DNA from: G965279355 sp965279355
GTDB lineage: Bacteria > Pseudomonadota > Alphaproteobacteria > CACIAM-22H2
DNA: 64,000 nucleotides
Direction: 5' to 3'
NCBI GenBank assembly: GCA_965279355.1
Contig: OZ257155.1
Location: 2,914,001 to 2,978,000 of the forward strand
Shown: positions 52,373 through 60,557 of the stretch, piece after piece
Position numbering within the stretch: position 1 is the first letter of the stretch
Layout of the letters: each line of letters starts with the position of its first letter
Notes under the pieces: generated by a model
Databases searched by the model: none
What the model saw: the letters and a program-made list of their open reading frames with translations, nothing else
What the model was told of the DNA's origin: nothing
Position numbers and translations under genes: made by a program

Positions 52373-52386
52373 GTATGGTACCATAC
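52373..52386. promoter_or_regulatory. Candidate MarR operator in the divergent promoter
   Basis: GTATGGTACCATAC is a perfect 14-bp palindrome, and a further half site CCATA follows at once (ACCATACCATAT). It lies 20 bases before the MarR start and 67 bases before the Rieske start, where both promoters must be. It is the natural binding site for the adjacent MarR protein. Confidence 0.65.
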
Positions 52387-52453
52387 CATATTGGATTTTC
52401 AGTCCCTGTCCGGTCCATCGGGATCGATCGGACCTGCCTTTTGGGAGATTGGC

Positions 52454-52819
52454 GTGGCGCAGATTTTTGTTTGCAAGGATGGCGAGCTGAAGGACGGCGC
52501 CTGCCGCATCGTGAAGACGGACGCGACGGAGATCGGCGTCTACTTCCACGCCGGCCAGTATTACGCCTATCGCAATTACTGCGTTCACCAGGGCGGCCCG
52601 GCCTGCGAAGGCATCGTGATCAGCAAGGTCCTCGAAGTGCTGAATGCCGACCGGCAGTATGTCGGCCAGGCCTTCGACGAAAACGATCCGCACATCGTCT
52701 GCCCGTGGCATGGCTGGGAATACCGCCTGCTCACCGGCGAGAATGCCGCCGATCCCAAGATCAAACTGAAGCGCTACGAAATCGTGCAACGCGAGGGAGG
52801 TGTCTATGTCGTCGCCTGA
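52454..52819 (+). CDS. Stand-alone Rieske [2Fe-2S] protein
   Basis: A 121-residue Rieske-type ferredoxin. The cluster ligands are C43-x-H45 (NYCVHQGGPACEG) and C83-x2-H86 (CPWHGWEY). The two halves are separated by 37 residues, against about 15-17 in usual Rieske ferredoxins; the insert contains KVLEVLNADRQYVGQAFDEN. GTG at 52454 is chosen because GGGAG lies seven bases upstream. It may donate electrons to an oxygenase, or bind a partner through the insert. It is first in the operon with an unknown protein and an amidohydrolase. Confidence 0.87.
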   Translation: MAQIFVCKDGELKDGACRIVKTDATEIGVYFHAGQYYAYRNYCVHQGGPACEGIVISKVLEVLNADRQYVGQAFDENDPHIVCPWHGWEYRLLTGENAADPKIKLKRYEIVQREGGVYVVA

Positions 52820-53129
52820 TCCCAAACTGAGCCAGGACGTGTCCGACCTTGCCGCGCGTCTGATGGCGGCGGCGGAAAACCCCGACACCGTTGCGGACGA
52901 ATCGCTGCAGAAGCTTCTGGCCGCTTCGGTGAAGCTCTACGGCGCCAAGAATGTCGACGGCATCAAGCTGCGCGCCTTCGCGCAGGGCGGCGGCGGCGTG
53001 ACCGCCACCGATGTGATGCTGACCACGACGGCGATGCTGCATGCCGTCAATGTGCAGATGTTCGAGCTGGGTATGTGGCAGGCCTTTTCCGGCGCCCATG
53101 CCCTGCATCGCGGCGAAAAAGTCGCCTGA
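52806..53129 (+). CDS. Hypothetical protein in the Rieske/amidohydrolase operon
   Basis: A 107-residue helical, soluble protein with no recognised motif. DESLQKLLAASVKLYGAKNVDGIKL and GVTATDVMLTTTAMLHAVNVQMFELGMW look like a helical domain. Its ATG at 52806 lies within the last codons of the Rieske gene, with GGGAGG close upstream, so the two are tightly coupled. The fixed placement between a Rieske protein and an amidohydrolase suggests a small partner subunit. That is inference. Confidence 0.7.
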   Translation: MSSPDPKLSQDVSDLAARLMAAAENPDTVADESLQKLLAASVKLYGAKNVDGIKLRAFAQGGGGVTATDVMLTTTAMLHAVNVQMFELGMWQAFSGAHALHRGEKVA

Positions 53130-53140
53130 AGGAGACGATC

Positions 53141-54376
53141 ATGAACGAGATGAATCCAAGCACCTTCCGTGACCATTCGCTGGATGAGTTCGACACGACC
53201 AAGCTTCTGACCAATGCCAAGAAGCAGTCGGATGAGCGTCGTTACGAGGACTTCCTGATCGTCGACGTCGACTCGCATCACTACGAGACGGATTCCTTCG
53301 CCGAAATCATCGAATACATCGAGGATCCGGTGCTGCGCCACGCCACGGCCTATGCCAAAGGTTCCAATGTCGGCGGCGGCCAGGGGCCGAGCGGTTATCA
53401 GGAGATGCAGGGGCGCGTGACCCGCTATCCCGGCCGCCGCAAGGAAAAGACACCGCCGACGCCGCATCGCGACATCACGCTGACCAAGCGCTGGATGGAT
53501 GCGATGGGCATCGACATCGCCTGCCTGTTCCCGACACCGATGCTGGGTCTCGCCCTGCATCCTCAGATCAACGTCGAGGTCGAGCTGGCGCGGGCCTATA
53601 ACCGCTGGCTGTGCGACAAGGTGCTGTCGCAGGAAAAGCGCATAAAATCGATGCTTTACCTGCCGATGAACGACCCCGACGCAGCCCTAAAGACGGTCGA
53701 GGAATTCGGCGACAAGAAGGGCGTCATCGGCTTCATGGTGACGGCGACCCGCTACAAGCCGATCTACGACAATGTCTACATGAAGGTCTATGCGGCGCTG
53801 GAAGAGCGCGGCCTGCCGCTGTCGTTCCATGCCGCGTACAACTGGCACGACCAGATGCTGTCGATGGCCAACAAGTTCATCACGGTCCACGCGCTGGGCT
53901 TCACCTTCTTCAACATCATCCACCTGGCCAACTGGGTGATGAACGGCCTGCCCGAGCGCTTCCCCAAGCTGAAAGTGATCTGGATCGAGAGCGGCCTCGC
54001 CTGGATCCCGTTCGTCATGCAGCGCTTCGACAACGAGTACATGATGCGTTCGTCCGAGGCGCCGGCGCTGAAGAAGCTGCCCAGCGACTACATGCGCGAC
54101 ATGTTCTATACGACCCAGCCGATGGAGATGGTGAGCAACACCAAGGCGCTGGAGCTGACCTTCGAGATGATCAAGGCGGACAGCCAGCTGCTCTATTCGT
54201 CCGACTATCCGCACTGGGACATGGACCTGCCGAGCACCGTGTTCGACCTGAAGTTCCTGTCTGATACGGGCAAGCGCAACATCCTGGGCGAGAACGCCCG
54301 CAAGCTGTTCAATCTCGATTCCGATCTGTCGGAATTCAAGAAGGCGCGGCAGGCGCAGCGCGACAAGAAGGGTTGA
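53141..54376 (+). CDS. Amidohydrolase-2 family protein
   Basis: A 411-residue metal-dependent TIM-barrel enzyme. The N-terminal metal site is VDVDSHHYE (D44, H46). FHAAYNWHD supplies a later histidine (about residue 229). WIESGLAWIPFVMQRFD and LYSSDYPHWDMD (the C-terminal aspartate, about 354) are typical of the ACMSD/2-amino-3-carboxymuconate decarboxylase group. Such enzymes hydrolyse or decarboxylate aromatic acids or ring-cleavage products. AAGGAG precedes the ATG, 11 bases after the unknown protein. It probably acts with the two preceding products. Confidence 0.92.
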   Translation: MNEMNPSTFRDHSLDEFDTTKLLTNAKKQSDERRYEDFLIVDVDSHHYETDSFAEIIEYIEDPVLRHATAYAKGSNVGGGQGPSGYQEMQGRVTRYPGRRKEKTPPTPHRDITLTKRWMDAMGIDIACLFPTPMLGLALHPQINVEVELARAYNRWLCDKVLSQEKRIKSMLYLPMNDPDAALKTVEEFGDKKGVIGFMVTATRYKPIYDNVYMKVYAALEERGLPLSFHAAYNWHDQMLSMANKFITVHALGFTFFNIIHLANWVMNGLPERFPKLKVIWIESGLAWIPFVMQRFDNEYMMRSSEAPALKKLPSDYMRDMFYTTQPMEMVSNTKALELTFEMIKADSQLLYSSDYPHWDMDLPSTVFDLKFLSDTGKRNILGENARKLFNLDSDLSEFKKARQAQRDKKG

Positions 54377-54399
54377 GGAAGTTCGCCCCAATTTTGAGA

Positions 54400-54513
54400 T
54401 GTCATCCCAGCGAAAGCCGGGACCCATGCGGTGCGATCTTTCACGTGGTCACGCCGGAACGTTCTTGTGGCGACCACCCAACGGCTGGGCCCCGGCTTTC
54501 GCCGGGGTGACAG
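54400..54513. repeat. Dispersed palindromic repeat, family B copy 3
   Basis: Outer end TGTCATCCCAGCGAAAGCCG at the left and CGGCTTTCGCCGGGGTGACAG-type mirror at the right. The spacer contains CCACCCAACGGCTGGG like the other copies. It lies between the amidohydrolase gene and the first TTT binding-protein gene. Confidence 0.9.
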
Positions 54514-54638
54514 TTGTTTTTGGCGTGCTGCGCTCGGCTTCAGCCCCACCTTTAATTGACGTCCTTGTGACGTTCATCCTCCTTTCACTCTGTCCCCGGT
54601 TGCGGCAGGATCGCGGGTCAAACGAGGGAGGAACTGTC

Positions 54639-55604
54639 GTGGCCGTATTTTCGCGGGCCGCTTTTGGCGGCCTTTTTTCCGTATTTCTGGTGTCTGTCCC
54701 GGCGTTCGCTCAGGACTTTCCCTCGCGCGCCCTGCACATTTTCAACGCACAGCCGCCGGGGACGAGCGTCGATTCATCGATTCGTTTTTACGCGAACAAG
54801 ATGACGGCGCTGACCGGACATCAGATGAACGTCGAGAACAAGACCGGAGCCGGCGGCGCGATCGCCGCGCGGTCCGCGATCCAGTCGAAGCCGGACGGCT
54901 ACACGATGTTCCTCGGCACCACGGCGTCGCAGGCGGCCAATCCGCATCTCTATAAGAACCTCGCTTACGACCCGGTGAAGGATCTTTCGCCGGTGACGCC
55001 GCTGTTCCGCCTGCCGTTCGTGCTGGCGGTGAATCCGGAGAAGACGCCGGTGAACACGGTGGCCGAGCTCACCGCCTTTCTGAAGAAGAAGGGCGGCCCG
55101 TCGGTCTATGGCTGGGCGACCGCGTCGATGCTGGCGTCAGGCGAACTCTACAAGTCGCTGGCCGGTATTAACGCCGAGCCGGTGCCCTATCGCGGCACGA
55201 CCCAGCAGATGGGCGAGCTGCAGTCGGGCGCGCTCGATTTCGTGTTCACCGATCTCGGCATCGTCCTGAACTCGAAAGGCATGCGCCCGCTTGCGGTGAC
55301 GACCGCCGAGCGCACCTCGCTGAAGCCTGAGCTGCCGACGATGATCGAATCCGGCTTTCCGCGCTTCCAGCACATCTTCTCGTGGTTCGCGATCTATGTG
55401 CCGGCCGGCACGCCGCAGCCCGCCATCGAGAAGCTGGCGCAGCTCTTCAACCAGATCACCGCGATGCCGGAGACCAAGGCGTTCCTGGCGAATATCGCGG
55501 GCGAGCCGATGCCGGGTACGCCGACGTCGCTGGCCGATTTCCAGGCGAGCGAAACCCGCCGCTGGGCCGAGCTGGTGAAGATCGCCAAGATCGAACCGCA
55601 ATAA
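54639..55604 (+). CDS. TTT-family (Bug/TctC) substrate-binding protein, copy 1
   Basis: A 321-residue periplasmic binding protein of the tripartite tricarboxylate transporter family. The signal peptide ends in PAFAQ. NKTGAGGAIAARSAIQSKPDGYTMF and LPFVLAVNPEKTP are typical Bug-family blocks. GTG at 54639 follows GGGAGG by seven bases. No TctA or TctB permease is nearby, which is common for Bug proteins. A close relative follows 48 bases downstream. It probably binds a carboxylate; the ligand is unknown. Confidence 0.92.
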   Translation: MAVFSRAAFGGLFSVFLVSVPAFAQDFPSRALHIFNAQPPGTSVDSSIRFYANKMTALTGHQMNVENKTGAGGAIAARSAIQSKPDGYTMFLGTTASQAANPHLYKNLAYDPVKDLSPVTPLFRLPFVLAVNPEKTPVNTVAELTAFLKKKGGPSVYGWATASMLASGELYKSLAGINAEPVPYRGTTQQMGELQSGALDFVFTDLGIVLNSKGMRPLAVTTAERTSLKPELPTMIESGFPRFQHIFSWFAIYVPAGTPQPAIEKLAQLFNQITAMPETKAFLANIAGEPMPGTPTSLADFQASETRRWAELVKIAKIEPQ

Positions 55605-55652
55605 CGCCGACACGGCTGCAGTCAAGCAGCCGGCGGCATCAGGGAGGACACG

Positions 55653-56624
55653 ATGCGAAAGACAATGACTGTTCTGGCCTTCGGCGCGGCGCTTGCCGCC
55701 CCGCTGGCGATCCTGCCCGCCACGGCGCAGGAGTTCCCGGCGAAGTCGATGACGATGATCCTCGGCCAGCCGGCCGGCACCAGCGTCGACCTCACCATGC
55801 GCTACTACGCCAACAAGGTGCAGGCGCTGACGGGACAGCAGGTGATCGTCGAGAACAAGCCCGGCGCCGGCGTCACCATCGCGGCCAAGGCGCTGACCCT
55901 GGCGCGGCCCGACGGCTACACCATGTTCCTCGGCACCACGGCGTCGCAGTCGGCCAACCGCTATCTCTACAAGACGCTGAGCTACGATCCGGCGAAGGAC
56001 ATGACGCCGGTGTCCATGCTGTTCAGGCTGGCCTTCATGCTGGCGGTGAACGAGAAGAAGACACCGGTGAAATCGGTGGCCGAGCTGACCGCCTATCTCA
56101 AGGCGAAGAAGGAGCCGATCCTGTACGGCTGGGCGACCGCGTCGATGCTGGCATCGGGCGAGCTTTATAAGAACCTCATCGGCATTCAGGCCACGCCGGT
56201 CGGCTATCGCGGCAGTCAGCAACAGATGGCGGACCTGTCGTCGGGCGAATACGACTTCACCTTCACCGATGCCGCCTATGGCGTGGCGCCGGTGGCCAAC
56301 CAGCGCTCGCTGGCGGTCACGCTCGACAAGCGCTCCACCATTCTCACCGACCTGCCGACCATGGTCGAGGCCGGCTTGCCCGACTTCCAGCATCTCTATT
56401 CGTGGTTTGGCGTCTACCTGCCGGCGAATGCGCCCAAACCGCTGGTCGACCGGCTGAACACGCTGTTCAACCAGATCACCGCGAACCCGGACACGCCGCA
56501 ATTCCTGCGCGCCTTCGCGGGCGAGCCTTTCCCCAGCACGCCCGAGTTCCTGGCCCAGTTCCAGGAAAGCGAAGCCAAACGCTGGGAAGCGCTGGTGAAG
56601 CTGGCTAAGATCGAGCCGCAGTAA
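55653..56624 (+). CDS. TTT-family (Bug/TctC) substrate-binding protein, copy 2
   Basis: A 323-residue periplasmic binding protein, a tandem paralogue of the preceding gene with the same length and nearly the same blocks (NKPGAGVTIAAKAL, DGYTMFLGTTASQ, YGWATASMLASGELYKNL, FNQITA). The signal peptide ends in PATAQ. AGGGAGG lies before the ATG. The divergence is greatest in the first 40 residues and around SQQQMADLSSGEYDFTF, so ligand preference may differ. No permease subunit follows. Confidence 0.92.
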   Translation: MRKTMTVLAFGAALAAPLAILPATAQEFPAKSMTMILGQPAGTSVDLTMRYYANKVQALTGQQVIVENKPGAGVTIAAKALTLARPDGYTMFLGTTASQSANRYLYKTLSYDPAKDMTPVSMLFRLAFMLAVNEKKTPVKSVAELTAYLKAKKEPILYGWATASMLASGELYKNLIGIQATPVGYRGSQQQMADLSSGEYDFTFTDAAYGVAPVANQRSLAVTLDKRSTILTDLPTMVEAGLPDFQHLYSWFGVYLPANAPKPLVDRLNTLFNQITANPDTPQFLRAFAGEPFPSTPEFLAQFQESEAKRWEALVKLAKIEPQ

Positions 56625-56642
56625 CAGGTAAAGCGAGGATCA

Positions 56643-57425
56643 TTGCCGGCCGCGCATCTCATTGAAGTCGAGCGGGTCGGCAAGTCCTTCAGCGGCGCGC
56701 AGGGCTTCGCGCTGCGCGACGCCACGCTCGCGATTGCGGCGGGCGAATTCGTGGCGCTGGTCGGCGGCTCCGGCGCCGGCAAGACCACGCTGCTCAAGAC
56801 GATCAACCGGCTGATCGAGCCCGACGAGGGCGAGATCCGCATCGACGGCGTGTCGGTGCGCGCGGGCGATCCGGCGGTCCTGCGCCGGAGCATCGGCTAC
56901 GTGTTCCAGGAAACCGGCCTCTTCCCGCATCTTGGGATCGGCGAGAACATCGCCATCACGCCGGCGCTGCTCGGCTGGTCCCAAAAGGACATCGCGGCGC
57001 GCGTCGCCGAACTGCTGACGCTTGTCGATCTGCCGCAGGACTTTAGATCGCGCTTTCCCGCATCGCTGTCCGGCGGCCAGCGCCAGCGCGTCGGCGTGGC
57101 GCGCGCCATCGCGGCGCGGCCGCGCATCGTGCTGATGGACGAGCCGTTCGGCGCGCTCGATCCCCTCACCCGCGATGCGCTCGGCACCGCCTATCGCGCG
57201 CTGCACGACAGGCTGGGCCTCACCACGGTGATGGTGACGCACGACATCGAGGAAGCGGTGCTGCTCGCCGACCGCATCGTGGTGATGAAAGCCGGCGGCA
57301 TCGTTGCTGACGGCACGCCGCGCGCGCTGATGACATCGGCGGAACCGGATGTCGCGGCGCTGATGGCGATGCCGCGCCGGAAGGCGGAGCGGGTCAGGGC
57401 GGTGATGGGTGATAGCGGTGCCTAG
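56643..57425 (+). CDS. ABC transporter ATP-binding protein (OpuBA/OsmV-like)
   Basis: A 260-residue ATPase. Walker A is GGSGAGKT (41-48), the Q-loop FQETGLFPHL, signature LSGGQRQRVG, Walker B IVLMDEPFGALD, and the switch histidine is in VTHDIEEA. The sequence resembles the glycine-betaine/choline/carnitine uptake ATPases. Start is TTG at 56643 with GAGG five bases upstream. It overlaps the next gene by 17 bases. Translation is probably coupled to the fused permease/binding protein. Confidence 0.9.
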   Translation: MPAAHLIEVERVGKSFSGAQGFALRDATLAIAAGEFVALVGGSGAGKTTLLKTINRLIEPDEGEIRIDGVSVRAGDPAVLRRSIGYVFQETGLFPHLGIGENIAITPALLGWSQKDIAARVAELLTLVDLPQDFRSRFPASLSGGQRQRVGVARAIAARPRIVLMDEPFGALDPLTRDALGTAYRALHDRLGLTTVMVTHDIEEAVLLADRIVVMKAGGIVADGTPRALMTSAEPDVAALMAMPRRKAERVRAVMGDSGA

Positions 57426-58950
57426 ACAATTCCTCGACGCCCTAAACCTGCTGCCGGAATATCTGGCGCAGCACATCCTGCTCAGCCTGACCGCGTTGCT
57501 GCTCGGCGTGGCGATCTCGCTGCCGCTGGCGCTGATTGCCTCGCGCAATCCCCGACTGCGCTGGCCGATCCTGTCCATCGCGGGATTGATCCAGACCATC
57601 CCCGGCCTCGCTTTGCTCGCCCTCTTCTATCCGCTGCTGCTCGGCGTCTCCGCGCTGGTCGGTGGCGGCATTCCGGCCCTCGGTTTCCTGCCGGCGCTCT
57701 TGGCGCTGACGCTCTATTCCATGCTGCCGATCCTCCGCAACGGCGTCGCCGGCCTGACCGGCATCGATGCGGCGATCCTGCAGGCGGCCGACGGCGTCGG
57801 CATGACGGAGCGGCAACGATTGCTGCGGGTGGAGATTCCGCTGGCCGCGCCCGTGGTGATGGCCGGCATCCGCACGGCGGCGGTGTGGACCATCGGTACC
57901 GCGACTCTCGCGACGCCGGTCGGCCAGACCAGTCTTGGCAACTACATCTTCTCCGGCCTGCAGACCGAGAACTGGATCTTCGTCCTGTTCGGCTGCGCGC
58001 TGTCGGCGATCCTGGCGCTGATTGTCGATCAGCTGCTGGGCCTGATCGAACTCGGCGTTGCTCGCCGTGAGAAGCGGCGCATCGTGTTCGGCATCGCCGG
58101 ACTTGCGACGGGTATCGTCATTGCGCTGGCGCCGGTGCTGACCGCCGGCGGCACGACCTACACGCTGGGCGCCAAGAACTTCAGCGAGCAATACATCCTT
58201 GCGGAGCTGATGAGCGAGCGGCTGCAACGTGACGGCGCGCGGGTCGCCCGCAAGGACGGGCTGGGCTCCGCCGTGATCTTCCGAGCACTCGCCAGCGGCG
58301 ATATCGATGCCTATGTCGACTACAGCGGCACTTTGTGGACCAACGTGCTGGGCCGTCAGGACGTGCCGCCGCGCGAGGCCATGCTGAAGGAGCTGACCAG
58401 CGAATTGCAGGCCAGGCTTGGCGTGGTGGTGCTGGGCCCGCTCGGCTTCGAGAACGCCTATGCGTTGGCGATGAAGCAGGACCGCGCGACGGCGCTGGGG
58501 ATCGGCACTATCGCCGACCTCGCCTCGCGGGCGCAGGGCCTGACCCTGGGCAGCGATCTCGAATTCCTCAGCCGCCCCGAGTGGTCGGCGCTGCGTGAAG
58601 CTTATGGCCTGCGCTTCGGCGGCGAGCGCTCGTTCAACCCGACCTTCATGTATCGGGCACTTGAGTCAGGCGAGGCGGATGTGATCTCGGCCTTCTCCAG
58701 CGACGGGCGGATCGCGGAGAGGAAGCTGGTCGTGCTTGCGGATCCCAAGGGCGCGATCCCCGCTTACGACGCGGTGATCCTGATTTCACCCAGGCGCGCC
58801 AACGATGCGCGGCTTCGCCAGGCGCTGCAGCCGCTGATCGGCGCCATCGCGGTGGAGACGATGCGCGAGGCGAATTACACGGTCGACCGCGACGAGAACA
58901 AGCTGTCGCCGCGCGATGCGGCAAGGGAGCTGGCGGGGAAGATCAACTAA
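57409..58950 (+). CDS. Fused ABC permease and substrate-binding protein (OpuBB-OpuBC/OsmWX-like)
   Basis: A 513-residue protein. The N-terminal part (about 1-215) is a membrane permease domain with an EAA-type loop (DAAILQAADGVGMTERQRLL). A further helix (about 222-245) leads to the periplasmic OpuAC-type domain (about 250-513; YTLGAKNFSEQYILAELMSERL, DYSGTLWTNVLG, VISAFSSDGRIAERKLVVL). Fusions of this type occur in quaternary-amine transporters. The start is GTG at 57409 or 57418. With the ATPase it makes a complete importer. Confidence 0.92.
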   Translation: MIAVPRQFLDALNLLPEYLAQHILLSLTALLLGVAISLPLALIASRNPRLRWPILSIAGLIQTIPGLALLALFYPLLLGVSALVGGGIPALGFLPALLALTLYSMLPILRNGVAGLTGIDAAILQAADGVGMTERQRLLRVEIPLAAPVVMAGIRTAAVWTIGTATLATPVGQTSLGNYIFSGLQTENWIFVLFGCALSAILALIVDQLLGLIELGVARREKRRIVFGIAGLATGIVIALAPVLTAGGTTYTLGAKNFSEQYILAELMSERLQRDGARVARKDGLGSAVIFRALASGDIDAYVDYSGTLWTNVLGRQDVPPREAMLKELTSELQARLGVVVLGPLGFENAYALAMKQDRATALGIGTIADLASRAQGLTLGSDLEFLSRPEWSALREAYGLRFGGERSFNPTFMYRALESGEADVISAFSSDGRIAERKLVVLADPKGAIPAYDAVILISPRRANDARLRQALQPLIGAIAVETMREANYTVDRDENKLSPRDAARELAGKIN

Positions 58951-58951
58951 C

Positions 58952-59032
58952 TGTCACCCCGGCCAAGCGAAGCGCGAGCCGGGGTCCATGGTCCAGTTGG
59001 CGCGATGGACCCCGGATCAAGTCCGGGGTGAC
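58952..59032. repeat. Dispersed palindromic repeat, family A copy 5
   Basis: It lies between the convergent ABC permease and LLM oxidoreductase genes. The left half is CACCCCGGCCAAGCGAAGCG and the right half ATGGACCCCGGATCAAGTCC. It is nearly the reverse complement of copy 2 at 30262-30344. Confidence 0.9.
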
Positions 59033-59036
59033 GAAA

Positions 59037-60206
59037 TTATTTAGCGGCTGCGACGTCTTTCACCGCACCCGTCCGGAAATGCGGGATCACCTCTTTCGCG
59101 AAGATCTCCGTCGCCTTCATCGTCAGCGCATGCGGCAGAGAGCCGAACTGCAAACCGACCAGCAGATTGCCGAAGCCGATCTCGGCCTGATGTTTGGCAA
59201 TCTGCTCGCGCACCGTCGCAGCACTTCCACACAAAAAGAGCCCCTTGGCGATCACCTCGTCGATGGTCTGCGGACCGCCGGTGATGCCGCGCTTGGCAAC
59301 GGCGATGGCTTCCATCGACGGCAGCGAGAGATACCCCGGCGGCAGCAGCATCTCCGGCGGCATGCGCAGCAGCTTTTCGAGGAAGAACTCGATATGCGGC
59401 TTGGCCTCGCGCCTGGCGATCTCGTCGCTCTCCGCGACATAGGTCGGCACGAACCAGCCCAGCTGGTCCGGCGTGGCGGTGTAGCCCTGCTGCTCCGCCA
59501 TGTCCTTGTACATCTTCATGAACCGCGCGACGGCATCGGTCGGGCTGAAGGTCTGCAGGTAGGTGTAGCGGCGTTCCTTGGCCGAGGCCCAGGCGATCGT
59601 CTCGCGGCTGCCCTGCGAGGGAATCCAGATCGGCGGATGCGGCTGCTGATAGGGCCGCGGCCAGCAGTTCACATACGGCAGGTGATAATACTTGCCCTCG
59701 AATTCGAACGGGCCGGGCTTCGTCCAGGCCTGCACGATCAGGTCGTGCGCCTCGTGGAAGCGGTCATGCGACTGCGCCGGATTGACGGCGGCGGAATGAT
59801 ATTCGGCGCCGATGCCGCGCACGAAGCCGGCGATGATGCGCCCGCCGGTGATGTTGTCGAGCATCGCGAATTCCTCGGCGATGGTCACCGGATTGGCGAC
59901 CAGCGGCAGCGCCCGACCCAGCACCGCGATCTTCGCCTTGCTGGTGCGTCGCGCGAGTGCTCCCGCCATCACGCCGGGAATCGGCATCAGGCCGTAGGCG
60001 TTCTGATGATGCTCGTTGACCCCGATCCCGTCGAAGCCGAGCTGGTCCGCATACTCAAGCTCGTCGAGATAGCGGTTGTAGAGCGCGTGGCCCTTCTTGG
60101 GGTCGTAATAGGTGTTGGGCAGCGTCACCCAGGCCGAGTTGTGCTTGTCCGAATAGGTCGGATCGAGATCCGCATACGGCATCAGGTGGAAGAAGAAGAA
60201 TTTCAC
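59037..60206 (-). CDS. LLM class flavin-dependent oxidoreductase
   Basis: A 389-residue luciferase-like monooxygenase fold. FFFHLMPYADLDPTYSDKHN at the start, GFDGIGVNEHHQNAYGLMP and GGRIIAGFVRGIGAEY in the middle are typical of the FMN-dependent LLM group, which oxidises diverse small organics. It needs a flavin reductase, none of which lies beside it. It may be in one unit with the small membrane protein and class II aldolase genes upstream on the same strand. Confidence 0.92.
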   Translation of the reverse strand: MKFFFFHLMPYADLDPTYSDKHNSAWVTLPNTYYDPKKGHALYNRYLDELEYADQLGFDGIGVNEHHQNAYGLMPIPGVMAGALARRTSKAKIAVLGRALPLVANPVTIAEEFAMLDNITGGRIIAGFVRGIGAEYHSAAVNPAQSHDRFHEAHDLIVQAWTKPGPFEFEGKYYHLPYVNCWPRPYQQPHPPIWIPSQGSRETIAWASAKERRYTYLQTFSPTDAVARFMKMYKDMAEQQGYTATPDQLGWFVPTYVAESDEIARREAKPHIEFFLEKLLRMPPEMLLPPGYLSLPSMEAIAVAKRGITGGPQTIDEVIAKGLFLCGSAATVREQIAKHQAEIGFGNLLVGLQFGSLPHALTMKATEIFAKEVIPHFRTGAVKDVAAAK

Positions 60207-60215
60207 GAGGATCTC

Positions 60216-60518
60216 TTACTGGATTGCTGGCGTTGAAGTCGGGCCTTCAGGAAGAAACTGATCTCCATAGGCCATCGCGAAAAGGCACGAGGAGACGAAT
60301 ATTGATATGTACAAGACGGCCTTGCGCCGATGGTATCCGGCTTCATCGGTGAACGTGCTGTCGAAGAACCAGCCGTAGATCAAAACAAGCGCGAGTTGGG
60401 CATCCCAACTCCTTTTTGCTCCCTGTACGGCTTTCATAAAATGGTAAAAGGCGGGGAACACCGAAACAAAGGCAATGACCATAGCGACGGGCAGGAGCGC
60501 AGCGGCCAGCATGTTCAT
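60216..60518 (-). CDS. Small membrane protein, unknown
   Basis: A 100-residue protein with two or three hydrophobic segments (LLPVAMVIAFVSVFPAFY and LYISIFVSSCLFAMAYG) and a charged loop between. It is less GC-rich than its neighbours. No family is recognised. It lies between the LLM oxidoreductase and class II aldolase genes, 40 bases from the aldolase stop and nine bases from the LLM start. Function unknown. Confidence 0.5.
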   Translation of the reverse strand: MNMLAAALLPVAMVIAFVSVFPAFYHFMKAVQGAKRSWDAQLALVLIYGWFFDSTFTDEAGYHRRKAVLYISIFVSSCLFAMAYGDQFLPEGPTSTPAIQ

Positions 60519-60557
60519 TCAATCGTCCGACAGCACGCGGGAACGACGTGAGGAAGA

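Noticed and set aside
55137..56501. A 454-codon open frame on the minus strand opposite the two TTT binding-protein genes
   Set aside because: It is antisense to well-supported genes, made of Arg/His/Gly-rich sequence typical of a GC-rich shadow frame, and has no motif.
54639..58950. TTT binding proteins and the ABC genes as one transporter
   Set aside because: TTT binding proteins work with TctAB-type permeases. The ABC system has its own fused OpuAC-type binding domain, so these are separate systems that happen to be adjacent.
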